Shown: positions 36,382 through 47,188 of the stretch, piece after piece
Numbering within the stretch: the stretch's first letter is position 1
Layout of the letters: the number at the start of each line of letters is the position of its first letter
NCBI GenBank assembly: GCA_963989245.1
Contig: OZ022339.1
Span: 40,501,513-40,565,512, forward strand
Source: Nansenia antarctica
Lineage: Eukaryota > Chordata > Actinopteri > Argentiniformes > Microstomatidae
Direction of reading: 5' to 3'
Length of the DNA: 64,000 nt
Translations under genes and position numbers: made by a program
The notes under the pieces: model-generated
The model's input: the letters and a program-made list of their open reading frames with translations, nothing else
Databases searched by the model: none
Told to the model about the DNA's origin: nothing

Positions 36382-36397
36382 TGTGTGTGTGTGTGTG
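36288..36397 (+). repeat. (TG)n microsatellite with GCGCGC centre
   Basis: About 50 TG units with gcgcgc near 36365, alternating purine-pyrimidine throughout. Confidence 0.95.
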
Positions 36398-37222
36398 ACA
36401 GGGTGCGTTACATTTTCAAACAGCATTAGAGGGTAATATTAAACCCTTAAGCATTGATTCATAAAGTAGGGATAATAGAAATTAAAGTACGATCCTCTAG
36501 AGGAGGGTAGGATATAAACCAGGAAAACCCTTAGAAACCCTTGATCCGTACAGACTTCAAGTGCATTTAACCTGCTGCACTCTGGAACCATCAAGGGTGT
36601 TTGATACTATTGAGGAGTCTAATGGGGTATACCTTGGTGCAGTACAAAATATGTATAGCAGTCAGCAACTGTAATGGCTTTTGTTTTCACACATTGAAGA
36701 TAAGAAATGTTGATTAATCAATAACAATATCGGAAACAATAGAGTTACAATAAACAATAACGTGTTTGTTATACACATCCAGTTGCCAAAAATGTACTTT
36801 TAAGTTAATTATTTATCTTCAAAGTGGCACATTTTTGCAATGAACCAAGAGCTTTTTCTGAACCTGTTTTCAGTATAATTTATTCTCCCTTCTCTGTAAA
36901 TTAAAATATCTCATATGTTACCATGATAACCACTGGAGACATGACATTGCAAATGCTAATCAGTAAACATGACGTTCATTTTGCTGTTCTACTTTGCTTG
37001 TCTCCAGTGAGTCTTGATGCTATTCGTGTTGTTAGCCCCTTTCATATTGTATTTTATCTCTATATAGTCGAGTCGATACGCATCTACCTCCTTTATTTTG
37101 TCAATGTGAGCCATTGTTGTTCTTGCTTGTTGTACCTGATTGATTTCTGTCATCATAGAAGGGAAACATGACAAATAATAACAAACTTATTAAAACTTTA
37201 TCTCATTAAAACAGAGCTCAGC

Positions 37223-37323
<101 letters not shown>

Positions 37324-37339
37324 TTCGGAAATTCACAGC

Positions 37340-37415
37340 ACTCTTTGAGTTGTGCTTTGAGTTGCATTTCATGTACGAAAGGTGCTATATAAATAAAGCT
37401 TTACTTACTTACTTA
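37340..37415 (+). mobile_element. LINE 3' tail remnant with (TTAC)n
   Basis: The segment ctttgagttgcatttcatgt then acgaaaggtgctatataaat and aaagctttacttacttact matches the L2/CR1-like 3' ends that finish in a short tandem repeat. Confidence 0.6.
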
Positions 37416-37588
37416 CACTCAGTTAGAAAATTCAGAGTACTGTGCTCTGACTGAAAAGACGGTTTGTCCGAGTGTCTAAACATGTCGGAGCAAGTCGTCG
37501 CAAAATGTTATGGTTGCGATTTGATTAGTATGCTAGAGTATTATTCAACACGCATCTACGTGTAACAAAACAGGTAATAATCATGTTT

Positions 37589-37655
37589 AGCTGACTTTGG
37601 CTGGGGGGAGAGAGAAGGGGAGAGAAGAGGGAGAGAAGAGGTGAGGAGCCAGAGG
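37589..37655 (+). repeat. 67-bp purine-rich repeat, copy 1
   Basis: The segment agctgactttggctgggggg followed by GAGA-rich DNA and gtgaggagccagagg is found inverted at 40054-40118. Confidence 0.8.
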
Positions 37656-37790
37656 AGCCCCCCCCCCCCCTCCGGGGGAAGCCAAAGAAAACCCTCCACC
37701 TATAATGGACAAAACACTCGTAAAAAGAAACAAGCACAGGTAATTGTGCTACTTCACTCCTCCTAAAGCTACTGCCAGCTTAAAACAGAT

Positions 37791-37880
37791 AGAGAGAGAG
37801 AGAGAGAGAGACAGAGAGAGGGAGAGAGAGAGAGAGAGAGAGCGAGGAAGAGAGAGACAGAGGGAGGGTGAGACAGAGAG
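37791..37880 (+). repeat. (GA)n array
   Basis: Purine-only tract with short interruptions. Confidence 0.9.
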
Positions 37881-39755
37881 AGGGAGGCCCTCTCTGACAT
37901 ATTGATGGTTCTGCAGAGGAGGTTTTCCACAGGATTGAAAATCAACGGCGAAGTGTAGTTATGGTCCCGGCTGATTAGAACAGATCAACACTATTGATTT
38001 CCTGTACACTTAGATCTCTCAAGCTACCTTATAGGATTTCATTACGACACGTTGGGTGGTGAAGGATGCTGGATTGTTTCTTTTTTCTCTTCTTTTTTTA
38101 CTTCTGATGTCAATAGGTGGAAAACTTATGGGTAATAATTATTAATTCACATTGATTGGCTTCACTCAGTTCAATTGAGTGCTACAATTTAAACGCTTAG
38201 TACAATGTAATTAAAGGAAGTCAAGTTAATTACCATAATCCAGTGCTTTGGTTGTTTTGATTAGTCCATACTAGATTCACAAAAGAAATGTGTTTCAAAA
38301 TGATCTCAAGTCAAGATCTTGCAAGATCTTGCTTTTAATGCCCTGATCAGTCCTGAAGATCCAAATCCATTTGAGTCAATTTCTACACACCCCAAGATTC
38401 CCCTCTGCCTCTGACGTATGATCCTTATGTTGGACAGCGCAAAAGTTAGTGCGTATTGCTCTCTGGAAATCACTGGCATAGTAGTATAGTAGGGTAAAAG
38501 TGCAAACAGTATTGGATTATCGATTTTTACACTCTGTGAAGCTTTTCTAAGAGGTAAACACAGACCATGTGTTGGGATAGCTATGACGCAGTTGCACACA
38601 AAATGATGACAGTTTGAGGCGGTATGCATTATGGATCGATTAGAAATACACATGAAAATGAATTTCGGGTAAAAACAAAATCCCTTTTAAGAGCTCCACT
38701 TAAAGACAGATTGGAATTTATGCCCGACCACCCATGCAAAAAGCACAACTCTCTCCTTTCTGTGAGCAACAAGCAATTTGTAGATAGATTTAGTTTGTAC
38801 CCTAATTATACCCTCCTCATCCTGCTGTGTAATGTTAGGAGCAAAAGCGTTTGCCGTTAATGAGAGCATTTTCCAACCAACAAATATGTGTCTCGGTACA
38901 GGGAGCATCGTTTGCAGATTACAGAAGAGAAAAATAAAGTGAATTAGAAATTAATTTAAAACCAATCTCCAACAGAAACGTTCTCCTATTAGTTTTCATG
39001 TTGAGGAAAAAAGAGAAGAGGAAGATGAGAAGAACACAGGGGGAGGGATGGCAAAATAAATCTGCTGAGTTGTTGAATTCCGGCTAATCTCCACCACACC
39101 CTCTCTTTCATCCAAATGAAAGAGATAGATAGAAAAAGAGAGAGAGAAGGGATAAGAGAGATGGGTAAAGATGGGAGAGCAAAAGAAAGTGAGGGAAACG
39201 ATAGAGCAATAGAGAGAGAGGGAGGATGCATTGGCGCCCTTATCGGTAAGCAGATGGCCCATTTGGCCGGGCTAGCAGTCTCGTGATGCCGCATCCTCAG
39301 ATGCATGAAGAGCTCAAAGCTGCTGCAAGACTTCCTATTCTGCCGGAGGAGATCTGGCAGTGGCACCAGTCTTACACAGACTTCCTTCGACTTAAGCTTA
39401 TGGATTTCCCCTCCGCCTCGCCTTGCTAAATTTAGGAAGCTCCAGTTTGTTGCTTTAATGAGGGGTGAATCCTAATGATGTCTTCAAATTGGACAATACA
39501 TTCTGATTTCAGATTCAGATCTTAAGGATAACGAAGGAAAAAAAACAACAACAACCATGGACGTTATGGCTTTGGAAACATGATAACACAATCCATAATC
39601 AATAAACAATCGTTGAACAGAGGAATTCTCCATTAATGAATTGACAAGCACACGTTTTACTTCCCTGTGCCCCAAGCCATCGTACGGTTCACATCATTGA
39701 CTTTGATTGACACATCAAACTGCTTTTCAGTTCATTGTTGACAACCAGTTAACCC

Positions 39756-39796
39756 TGTCCTGTCCTGCCCTGCGCTGCCCTGCCCTGCCCTGCCCT
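39756..39796 (+). repeat. CCTGC/CCTGT pentamer array
   Basis: About eight units of cctgc or cctgt. Confidence 0.85.
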
Positions 39797-40053
39797 TTGT
39801 CCCCTTTGATTTAGCGGACTTGTCACACAAGCTTGCCATTTCGACGGCAACCCCGTTTGAAGAGCAACCGATCTGACATTTTCCGTTGCCTTTGGGACCA
39901 TGTCCACAATGGTATCCCTCTGCCCCTGCTTCAACCTCTGAAAGGCCAAAGGACGGACGTTTATCGGTGAGAGTGGCGTGTCGTGAGTCTGCCCGAGGGG
40001 GAGCGGCCGCGAACCTGCTAACATTCGAGGCCCTGTGGGACCTCGGCAACAAT

Positions 40054-40118
40054 CTGGCTCCTCACCTCTTCTCTCCCCCCTGCTCTCCCCTTCTCTCTCC
40101 CCCCAGCCAAAGTCAGCT
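40054..40118 (-). repeat. 67-bp purine-rich repeat, copy 2
   Basis: Reverse complement of 37589-37655 with two or three differences (ctggctcctcacctcttctc to ccagccaaagtcagct). Confidence 0.8.
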
Positions 40119-40934
40119 TGCCACTGCCGAGTAGAGGACGAGACCTCAGTCTGTGGTGTATGTCCAAGAATAAACCACATGAGAAATAATATTGTGTATA
40201 ATTATCTCATGAAAATAGGGAAAGGAAAGCACACTTATAGATTATCGAGAATCAAAGAGAATCTAATCTTCTTTTTTCATAATCATTTCACAAATTTCCC
40301 ACAGCAATTAGGTTACTTATTGCTTTGTATTTTACCAATATAGCTTGGATGAAACAAAACTATTAGCCTATAACTATTGTTATTGTTCCTAGTGTTCTTA
40401 TACAGTACAGTAGTTCACCAGTGAGTTTATTGAGTTTTTTTTATCACTGCAGTGAAGTTGTACCACTGTAAATGTGTGTTGCTCCCTATGCACTTCCAGT
40501 AGATAATATAATGTATAAATGATACATCTCTCAAGTCCCCTCACGAAAGATTTGTGCTCCAGATTCAAGTTGATTTGGCTGGGGCAGTGTTGTTCGCCCT
40601 TCTCCAGCATAGAGTCCCCAATTTGAGGGTTAGGTGGTGCAAGGGGGAGGAAGGTGTATTCAGACATGGTGTAGTGCCATTGCTTTGACCGCCCGATAAG
40701 GCCGGAGGGGTCCCAACAGACTAGGCTCAAGAGCCACAATAAAACCAGTGGACAGATGGAGCAAAAAAGAAAAAGAGAGAGAGAAAGAGAGAGAGACTTC
40801 TTTGACCCATCTCTCCAAGTAAAACGTTGATCGAGTTGGCCATACAGTACAAGGTCATTTACCTTAAGAGCAAATCCAGTGTGTGGACACCGTATTTGTG
40901 GGCCTGTGTCTGAATGCATGACTGCACAGGATGT

Positions 40935-40976
<42 letters not shown>
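40935..40976 (+). repeat. (TG)n microsatellite
   Basis: About 20 TG units; a (CA)n array follows at 41088-41151, so the two can pair. Confidence 0.95.
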
Positions 40977-40978
<2 letters not shown>

Positions 40979-41085
40979 AGCCAATGTACACCCAATACCA
41001 TGTACATGTACAGCCAATATCAAGGAATCTCAAGAACATGCGATGGGATCAAAACAGCAGGACAGCCATTGGCACAGACCTCTCA

Positions 41086-41087
<2 letters not shown>

Positions 41088-41151
<64 letters not shown>
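41088..41151 (+). repeat. (CA)n microsatellite
   Basis: About 31 CA units. Confidence 0.95.
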
Positions 41152-41152
<1 letters not shown>

Positions 41153-41806
41153 ATCTACTGTAGCGTACATACATGCACACATGCCTCCGGCCGTAACTAT
41201 TATATGGCATAATCAAAAAACACTCTCACTCTTACTGTCTTACTCATAGAGCATCATCCCCTAACCAACCACCTCAGTGTCTTGGATAGTGAGTAATTCA
41301 GCATCCCTCCAGGTGAAAAAGGAGGCTCCATTAGCTAACCATATCACTCTGCATAATTTAAAACAACACTTTGCTCACATTCGTAGCACCATCAAACTAA
41401 CATATCATTCTATACCAGTCATATCACCTCGGGCAATAGGCTATATACCTGTATGTAGCTGTATAATAATGTCAGAAAGAACACACCAACGTCACATTGC
41501 ATAACAAATATACCATAGAAAATGTCATGTATAGCTCAGCTAACATAATCACACTGGTATTACTCACATGGCGTCAGAAATGGTGTTATGACACAATCGG
41601 CCCAGTAAAGGGCACAGGAAAGCGTGGGAGGAGTGAGTGAGTGAAATGAAATGGATTAGAAAGAGAGAGGCAGAGGAATAAGGGGGGGGGGAGATTTATG
41701 GAGGGAATGGATAGAAAGTGATGTGCATCGTAAGGGCAGAAAGAGAGAGGTATGGAGAGGGGGAGATGTGGCGAGGTACATATAAGACTCACAACTTTAC
41801 ATCAAG

Positions 41807-41807
<1 letters not shown>

Positions 41808-41837
<30 letters not shown>

Positions 41838-41838
41838 A
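41808..41838 (+). repeat. (GAAA)n beside the neurexin donor
   Basis: Seven GAAA units. In transcript sense they are a UUUC tract starting about 18 nt into the intron. Confidence 0.95.
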
Positions 41839-41855
41839 CGACTAGCAGTACTTAC

Positions 41856-42037
41856 AATATGGAGCATGAGATAGTCTCCGAGGCCGGGGGCGCTGTCAAT
41901 CCGGACCAGGATCCCGTCCTTGAGTGAGGTGCTGAACCCGACAGTCAGGCGATCGGTACGAGTGCTGGGCCTCTCATTGGCCGGCCACTTAAATGTGATG
42001 AGGCCTCCACCTTTCCCAAAGATATACGTTGTCCCAG
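41856..42037 (-). CDS. nrxn3: Neurexin-3 exon, first part of LNS6 domain
   Basis: This is an internal exon of 182 nt. On the minus strand it follows a pyrimidine-rich acceptor (ctctcctcag) and ends at a consensus donor, GTAAGT. It enters in phase 1 and leaves in phase 0, giving 60 whole codons. The peptide opens GTTYIFGK and ends GDYLMLHI, with the neurexin landmarks WPANERPSTR and DGILVRIDSAPGLGD. In known neurexins this is the start of the sixth LNS (laminin G-like) domain, the first exon shared by alpha- and beta-neurexin, facing the synaptic cleft. Its 5' phase fits the known alpha and beta upstream exons, but neither was found in this window. The call of NRXN3 rests mainly on the cassette exon at 6343-6432; this exon alone fits any neurexin. 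A (GAAA)n tract lies just beyond the donor. Confidence 0.95.
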
Positions 42038-42186
42038 CTGAGGAGAGAACAGACAGACTATGAGTGACGATAGTAGGCGACAATTTACTGTAAAGACAGT
42101 AGTCGTAGTAGTAGAGTAGGCGAATCAATGGGGTATACATGTAGATCCATGTGAGTTCAATATCTCGCCAAAATACCCACTGATTT

Positions 42187-42188
42187 AC

Positions 42189-42220
<32 letters not shown>

Positions 42221-42228
42221 AGATTGAT
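42187..42228 (+). repeat. (GATT)n tetramer array
   Basis: About nine units, with one ATAG variant. Confidence 0.9.
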
Positions 42229-43077
42229 GTGTTGATCCTTGGTGTTGGTTGTGTATGCATATGCTGAAGAAATAAAACAACAAAATGTCACTCATAGCTT
42301 AATGCTATTTGGTTTGAGGATTTTTCCATCAAGAATAATCATTCTCTCCCTTTCTCTCTCACACACACATACAGACGCACACATGCACATGAACATCATA
42401 ATCATCATCATCATCATCATCAAATAACAACGATCTGAGATGTACAAAACTAAATTACTACATGGCGAAGTGGCGAAAAAAAACACTGTTCATTTTGATT
42501 AGCAGTGGCTAAACCATTTCTCCTCTGTGCCCTCCAGCCATGTATCCAGCCATCGCCACGATGACACACACAAAAAGCTATGTTCTGTAACTTTGCAAAA
42601 ACTCCATTAAAATGTCTTTCTAAAGTTTTTGTCACCAAGTAGGCCAAAGACTTTGAAAACAACCCAGGCATTTTTAAGTCGTCTGCAACCTCACCTGATC
42701 CTTGTAAGTCTCATAAGGGGTTTAGCATGAGTAATGCTCACACCTGGGTCAGAAAAGTCATAATTCACCATCTGATATTCTCAATCCCAGCACCAGGGGA
42801 AAAACTCTGACCTATAGAAGTTTAAATATAACTCCTTCCTGGGATTAACAGTAAAGATTTTGACAAATTAATTCAACAATTCTAATGTATTATACATGAA
42901 TCTGGGAGATCCCCTGGGGGACACATTGGAGTGAAAATTGAGCGATACTCCTTCAGATTTAATGTGGATAGAAGTGAATACACACATAGTCAGACTCCCA
43001 TTTATTGTATTTCTGCTCTTATACTGTATGTCCTAAAGCAGTGAGGCAGTTGGTAGTCCCACTATGCATGCATATTT

Positions 43078-43079
<2 letters not shown>

Positions 43080-43155
<76 letters not shown>
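43080..43155 (+). repeat. (TG)n microsatellite
   Basis: About 37 uninterrupted TG units. Confidence 0.97.
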
Positions 43156-43610
43156 ATGTGCACACACTATAAAGCAAACGGCCAGCTGGCTCTGTCATTT
43201 CCCCTCGAGTTCTGTGTCAAGTGGAACATCTGGCCTTCGGTTTGAACACGGCCACTAAAATCGCCTCGGCAACCTGCCGCTCTCCTCTCTTCCCTCTCTC
43301 ACTCTACATTAAATCTGCCTTTCGGAATAGATCTGCATTTTCAGACATTCAGCTGTGAGCCATTCCAATAGTAACAATGCCATGAAATGTTCTGGACAGA
43401 TGTGCCAACGTTCTGTTTTAAGAAGATCTCTTGATATATCTACCTATGACTGGGTTCAAGATTTGAAAAACAAAAGTGGTTGAATTCATCAGGGGATATA
43501 AGCACACACATAGTGAAAGCCATCCTCAGCCAACAATGCTGAGTGAGTTCAATGGTATTCTGGGTTTCACCATAATGGAATTTGGTGGCACTCTAATACT
43601 AAATAATGTA

Positions 43611-43817
43611 GCCCGAGCCCAAGCTCTGAGGGCGATGGTCCTCCCAGCACTGGGGTGAGAAGCTGTCTTCCTTCTCTAGCTGACAGCTCAGCGGCTAACA
43701 AACTAATTACAAGCGCTAATCATCACATTTTAATAGGGCTTGTTTTAGTGGCAAGAAAGCCCAGTCATAGCTTCAACAACACAATACTCTACGTTGGGCT
43801 GCTGCAGAGCAATAATA
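43611..43817 (+). repeat. 207-bp near-identical direct repeat, copy 1
   Basis: From gcccgagcccaagctctgag to gctgctgcagagcaataata. It matches 45333-45539 with two substitutions and no gap. It contains TAATTA and TAATCATCACATTTTAAT, homeodomain-type core sites. It resembles no transposon I know. Confidence 0.95.
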
Positions 43818-44002
43818 GTTAATTAATTAAGAAGGTCTTGGCTGGAGAAGTGCCCTTTCTTTGTGTGTTCAGACATGTGGAGTTAACACGAATAAAGAAA
43901 TGTTTCCCAATTGCAAATTAAGTTAAGAGATGTGGCAGGGCAGCTGAAACTTTGCAGTGCAGATTTGAATTCAACTCATTGTAAGTCATTGAAGGAATGC
44001 TT

Positions 44003-44925
44003 GAATGAATGAATGAATGAATGGTCTTTATTGTCATTTATATAGTACAGGTACCATACAACGAAATTTGTGAGGAGGGGCTCCCCTGGTGCTAGGAAAA
44101 AAATACAAAAAACAAGAAGGGAAAAGAGCTGGTTTACATAAATAAAGGCTATATACACTATCCACTATACTATACTATACAAATAAAACACTGTGCTGTA
44201 CTCTATGCTATGCTATAAATATCCTAACATTTCCTATCTCTGAACCTTATGTGCACGAGGGTTGTCAAATTGCACATAGTATTATTGCACATTCATTTAA
44301 AGTGTCGCAGTTTGCAGGTTTTAAATGTTCACAGTTTTGTTTCAGTATTGCACTTGATTACAATCTAGTAGCTGCCATCAAATTGTCTAGATTGTCCAGG
44401 GCCTAGAACCTAGGTCTTTGCTGTGTTCAGGGCCTGAATGGCCCTAGGGTAGAAGCTGAGCTTCAGTCTATTTGTCCTTGCGGACATGGTCCTGAACCGC
44501 CTGCCCGAGGGCAGCCGAACAAAGTGTTCGTTCCCAGGGTGGGATGGGTCTCTGGAGATCTTGGAGGCCTTCCTGAGGCAGCGTGTGTTGTACAGCTCTT
44601 CCAGAGAGGGGAGGGGGGCGCCGATGATCTTCTGGGCCGATCTCACGACTCTCTGTAGCGCTTTCCTCTCTGCGGCTGTGCAGCTGGAGAACCACATGCA
44701 GATGCAGTAGGTGAGGATGCTCTCCACTGTGCAGCGGTAGAAGGTCACAAGCAGCTCCTGTTTGAGGTGGTATTTCCTGAGGACTCTCAGGAAGTAGAGC
44801 CGCTGTTGTGCCTTCTTGATGATGGCTGCTGTGTTGGTCTTCCAGGACAGGTCATCCTGTATGTGCACCCCCAGGAATCGGAGGGTTGAGACTCTCTCCA
44901 CTGCTTGAAGCAGCCTGTTTAGTGC
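44003..44925 (-). mobile_element. Rex1/CR1-like LINE, 3' part with (ATTC)n tail
   Basis: On the minus strand 44901-44410 encodes the post-palm region (STLRFLGVHIQDDLSWKTNT, TFYRCTVESILTYCICMWF, AQKIIGAPLPSLEELYNTR, RLPSGRRFRTMSARTNRLK, SFYPRAIQALN). The stop and 3' UTR follow and end at an ATTC repeat (plus strand gaatgaatgaat near 44003-44023). It is 5' truncated, has lost YADD and endonuclease, and lies in the sense orientation of nrxn3. It is placed between the two 207-bp repeats. Confidence 0.9.
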
Positions 44926-45332
44926 AAGCAGATAAGTAAAGTGTTTTTTTACTCATTTAACTGAAGCTTAGCAAGGTGAGAGGTTCATTTTAGAGGTGGA
45001 TCAGTGTTTCTCAAGTTCTGGTTGTTGTAGGCCTACATCATCAAATGAGGAGGATAATATAGTAGGATAGCAGTCCATTGCACAATTCAAGATGAGATTC
45101 AGTATTTATACCAACGATAGAGTGAGGCTGGATAGGCTAAATGGCTTGAAACACAGACCAACCAAGATGTATATACAAGATATATATACTAGATAAAATA
45201 CCCTAAGCTCATCCAGTATCTGCTGGCAGTAAGAACATGGAATGATCACCTTTCATGAAAGGGCTTTCATCTCTGTCACACAGCACAGCCATTTTGTATC
45301 CTGCTACTCTGCAGAACGGCATGATAGGATTG

Positions 45333-45539
45333 GCCCGAGCCCAAGCTCTGAGGGCGATGGTCCTCCCAGCACTGGGGTGAGAAGCTGTCTTCCTTCTCTA
45401 GCTGACAGCTCAGCGGCTAACAAACTAATTACGAGCGCTAATCATCACATTTTAATAGGGCTTGTTTTAGTGGCAAGAAAGCCCAGTCATAGCTTCAACA
45501 ACACAATACTCTACGTTGGGCTGCTGCAGACCAATAATA
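45333..45539 (+). repeat. 207-bp near-identical direct repeat, copy 2
   Basis: Second copy of the repeat at 43611-43817, spaced 1,722 bp start to start. The substitutions are A to G in attac(a/g)agcgc and G to C in cagа(g/c)caataata near the end. Confidence 0.95.
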
Positions 45540-46886
45540 AATGTGAAGATGTCTACTATGATAATGGAATACAAAACTGAGGGCGACACAACATCAATTA
45601 AAACACACAAGTAATTACATACATGAACGGCATATTTTTTTTATTTGATAACAGGTATTTGCATAATAGCTTAATTTAAGTTTCAGTAACTTTTCCAATT
45701 AATGCAAACAGCAAAGTTGTTTTCAGAACACACTCACTGATGTAGACACACATTGAGTGCAAAAATGCACCTTCTTTGTGCATATTGATAACATTTATGC
45801 ATTTTCTTCATAATATGTCTTCATAATGCATTCCACTTACGTGCGTAAGTAATGACTAATGTGATGGAACATTTTAAGCAGAAGAAATGTCCTTAACCTC
45901 TAAGAGGTACACAAAGGTGGCTTATTTACAAAGACGAAGCAGACGTGTGCACCTCTAATTGAATAATGCATTACAAAATCCTGACTTTAAAATGACTAAT
46001 AGGGCTTGAAACCTGACAGGCATTCAAATGTAGACAGCACTCCATTTTAAGACACTGAGACATACTGTACAGCATTTCTATGAAATGCGGCAAACCTCAT
46101 TAAATAGCTTTCTAAGTTCTGAATGTTATTCTTAGGTTAAAATATTCCATTAAGGATGTAATCTTAATCTTTTGATGGTTAAGTTTTACTTATGTTTAAA
46201 GTTAAGGACGTTAAGGACTTACTGCTTTGAAGTGAATTACTTGGACCCACAGCTAAAGATTTATTTTAGTCATCAAATCACAATAAGCACACGTGACTTC
46301 CCTACGGCCCCATCACTTACTATTTAAGTTGTAATGTATATGTATATTCCATCCCATATATACACGTTGCCTAGACCAAACTAAACTTGTTTTCTAGACT
46401 TAACTTTAGAGAATTGAATAATTGTGTAGGTGGTTAAGTAACACTACTGAAACACACCATCAAACAGGCATATGTGTTGGACAGAAATATCAAATTAGAT
46501 ATGTGTCCCCATACCTCAGCAGTCAAGATAATGTACATATTTGCAGCCCTAGGGCCTAGTTTGATAGATTGGACCATTCAGGAAGAGGAATAGAAGGTGT
46601 CAAAGAGTTGATTCTCTGAATCCCTTCCTATTCCTTTCTGGAACTCAGATGAACCTGTTCCCCACAGGGTGAGATGGGTGCATTTGTCCTCTGGTGGTTC
46701 AGATGAAATGATATTCTATATTTCTCAGAAGTTAAGTGTCAATAACACCCATTGCAAGGCGGCTCCACCTCATCCCCATGCAAGACGAGAGTGTGCGGTG
46801 GTTTCACTTTGATCGAGATCATATCAGATTTTCAGCCTTCTATACGGCACTCATCTCATATAGAATATAGATTATGAGGAATACAC

Positions 46887-46887
46887 A

Positions 46888-46973
<86 letters not shown>
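46887..46973 (+). repeat. (CA)n microsatellite
   Basis: About 42 units with one CT interruption. Confidence 0.95.
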
Positions 46974-46974
<1 letters not shown>

Positions 46975-47160
46975 CCTGTGCTCATACAGTCTCTAAAATG
47001 GAAAGCTTTAAGCAGTTCAAGATCCCCCAAGGGATGATCTTGAGAGGGGGGCCGAAGTATTGTGAGAGAGTCTAGGGGTTTGACTTCTATCAGCTGAGCA
47101 ATTGGATTCCAGGTCTCCTTAGATAAGAGACTGATTGGAGTGGGAGTTTAGAGTAGATAG

Positions 47161-47188
47161 ACAGAAAGAAAGAAAGAAAGAAAGAAAA
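47161..47188 (+). repeat. (AAAG)n tetramer array
   Basis: About six units. Confidence 0.85.

Noticed and set aside
38620..38910. Low-repeat segment with overlapping frames that might be a conserved element
   Set aside because: Conservation cannot be judged from one sequence.
45242..45580. 112-codon open frame across the second 207-bp repeat
   Set aside because: The first copy gives no matching extended frame, and composition is not protein-like.
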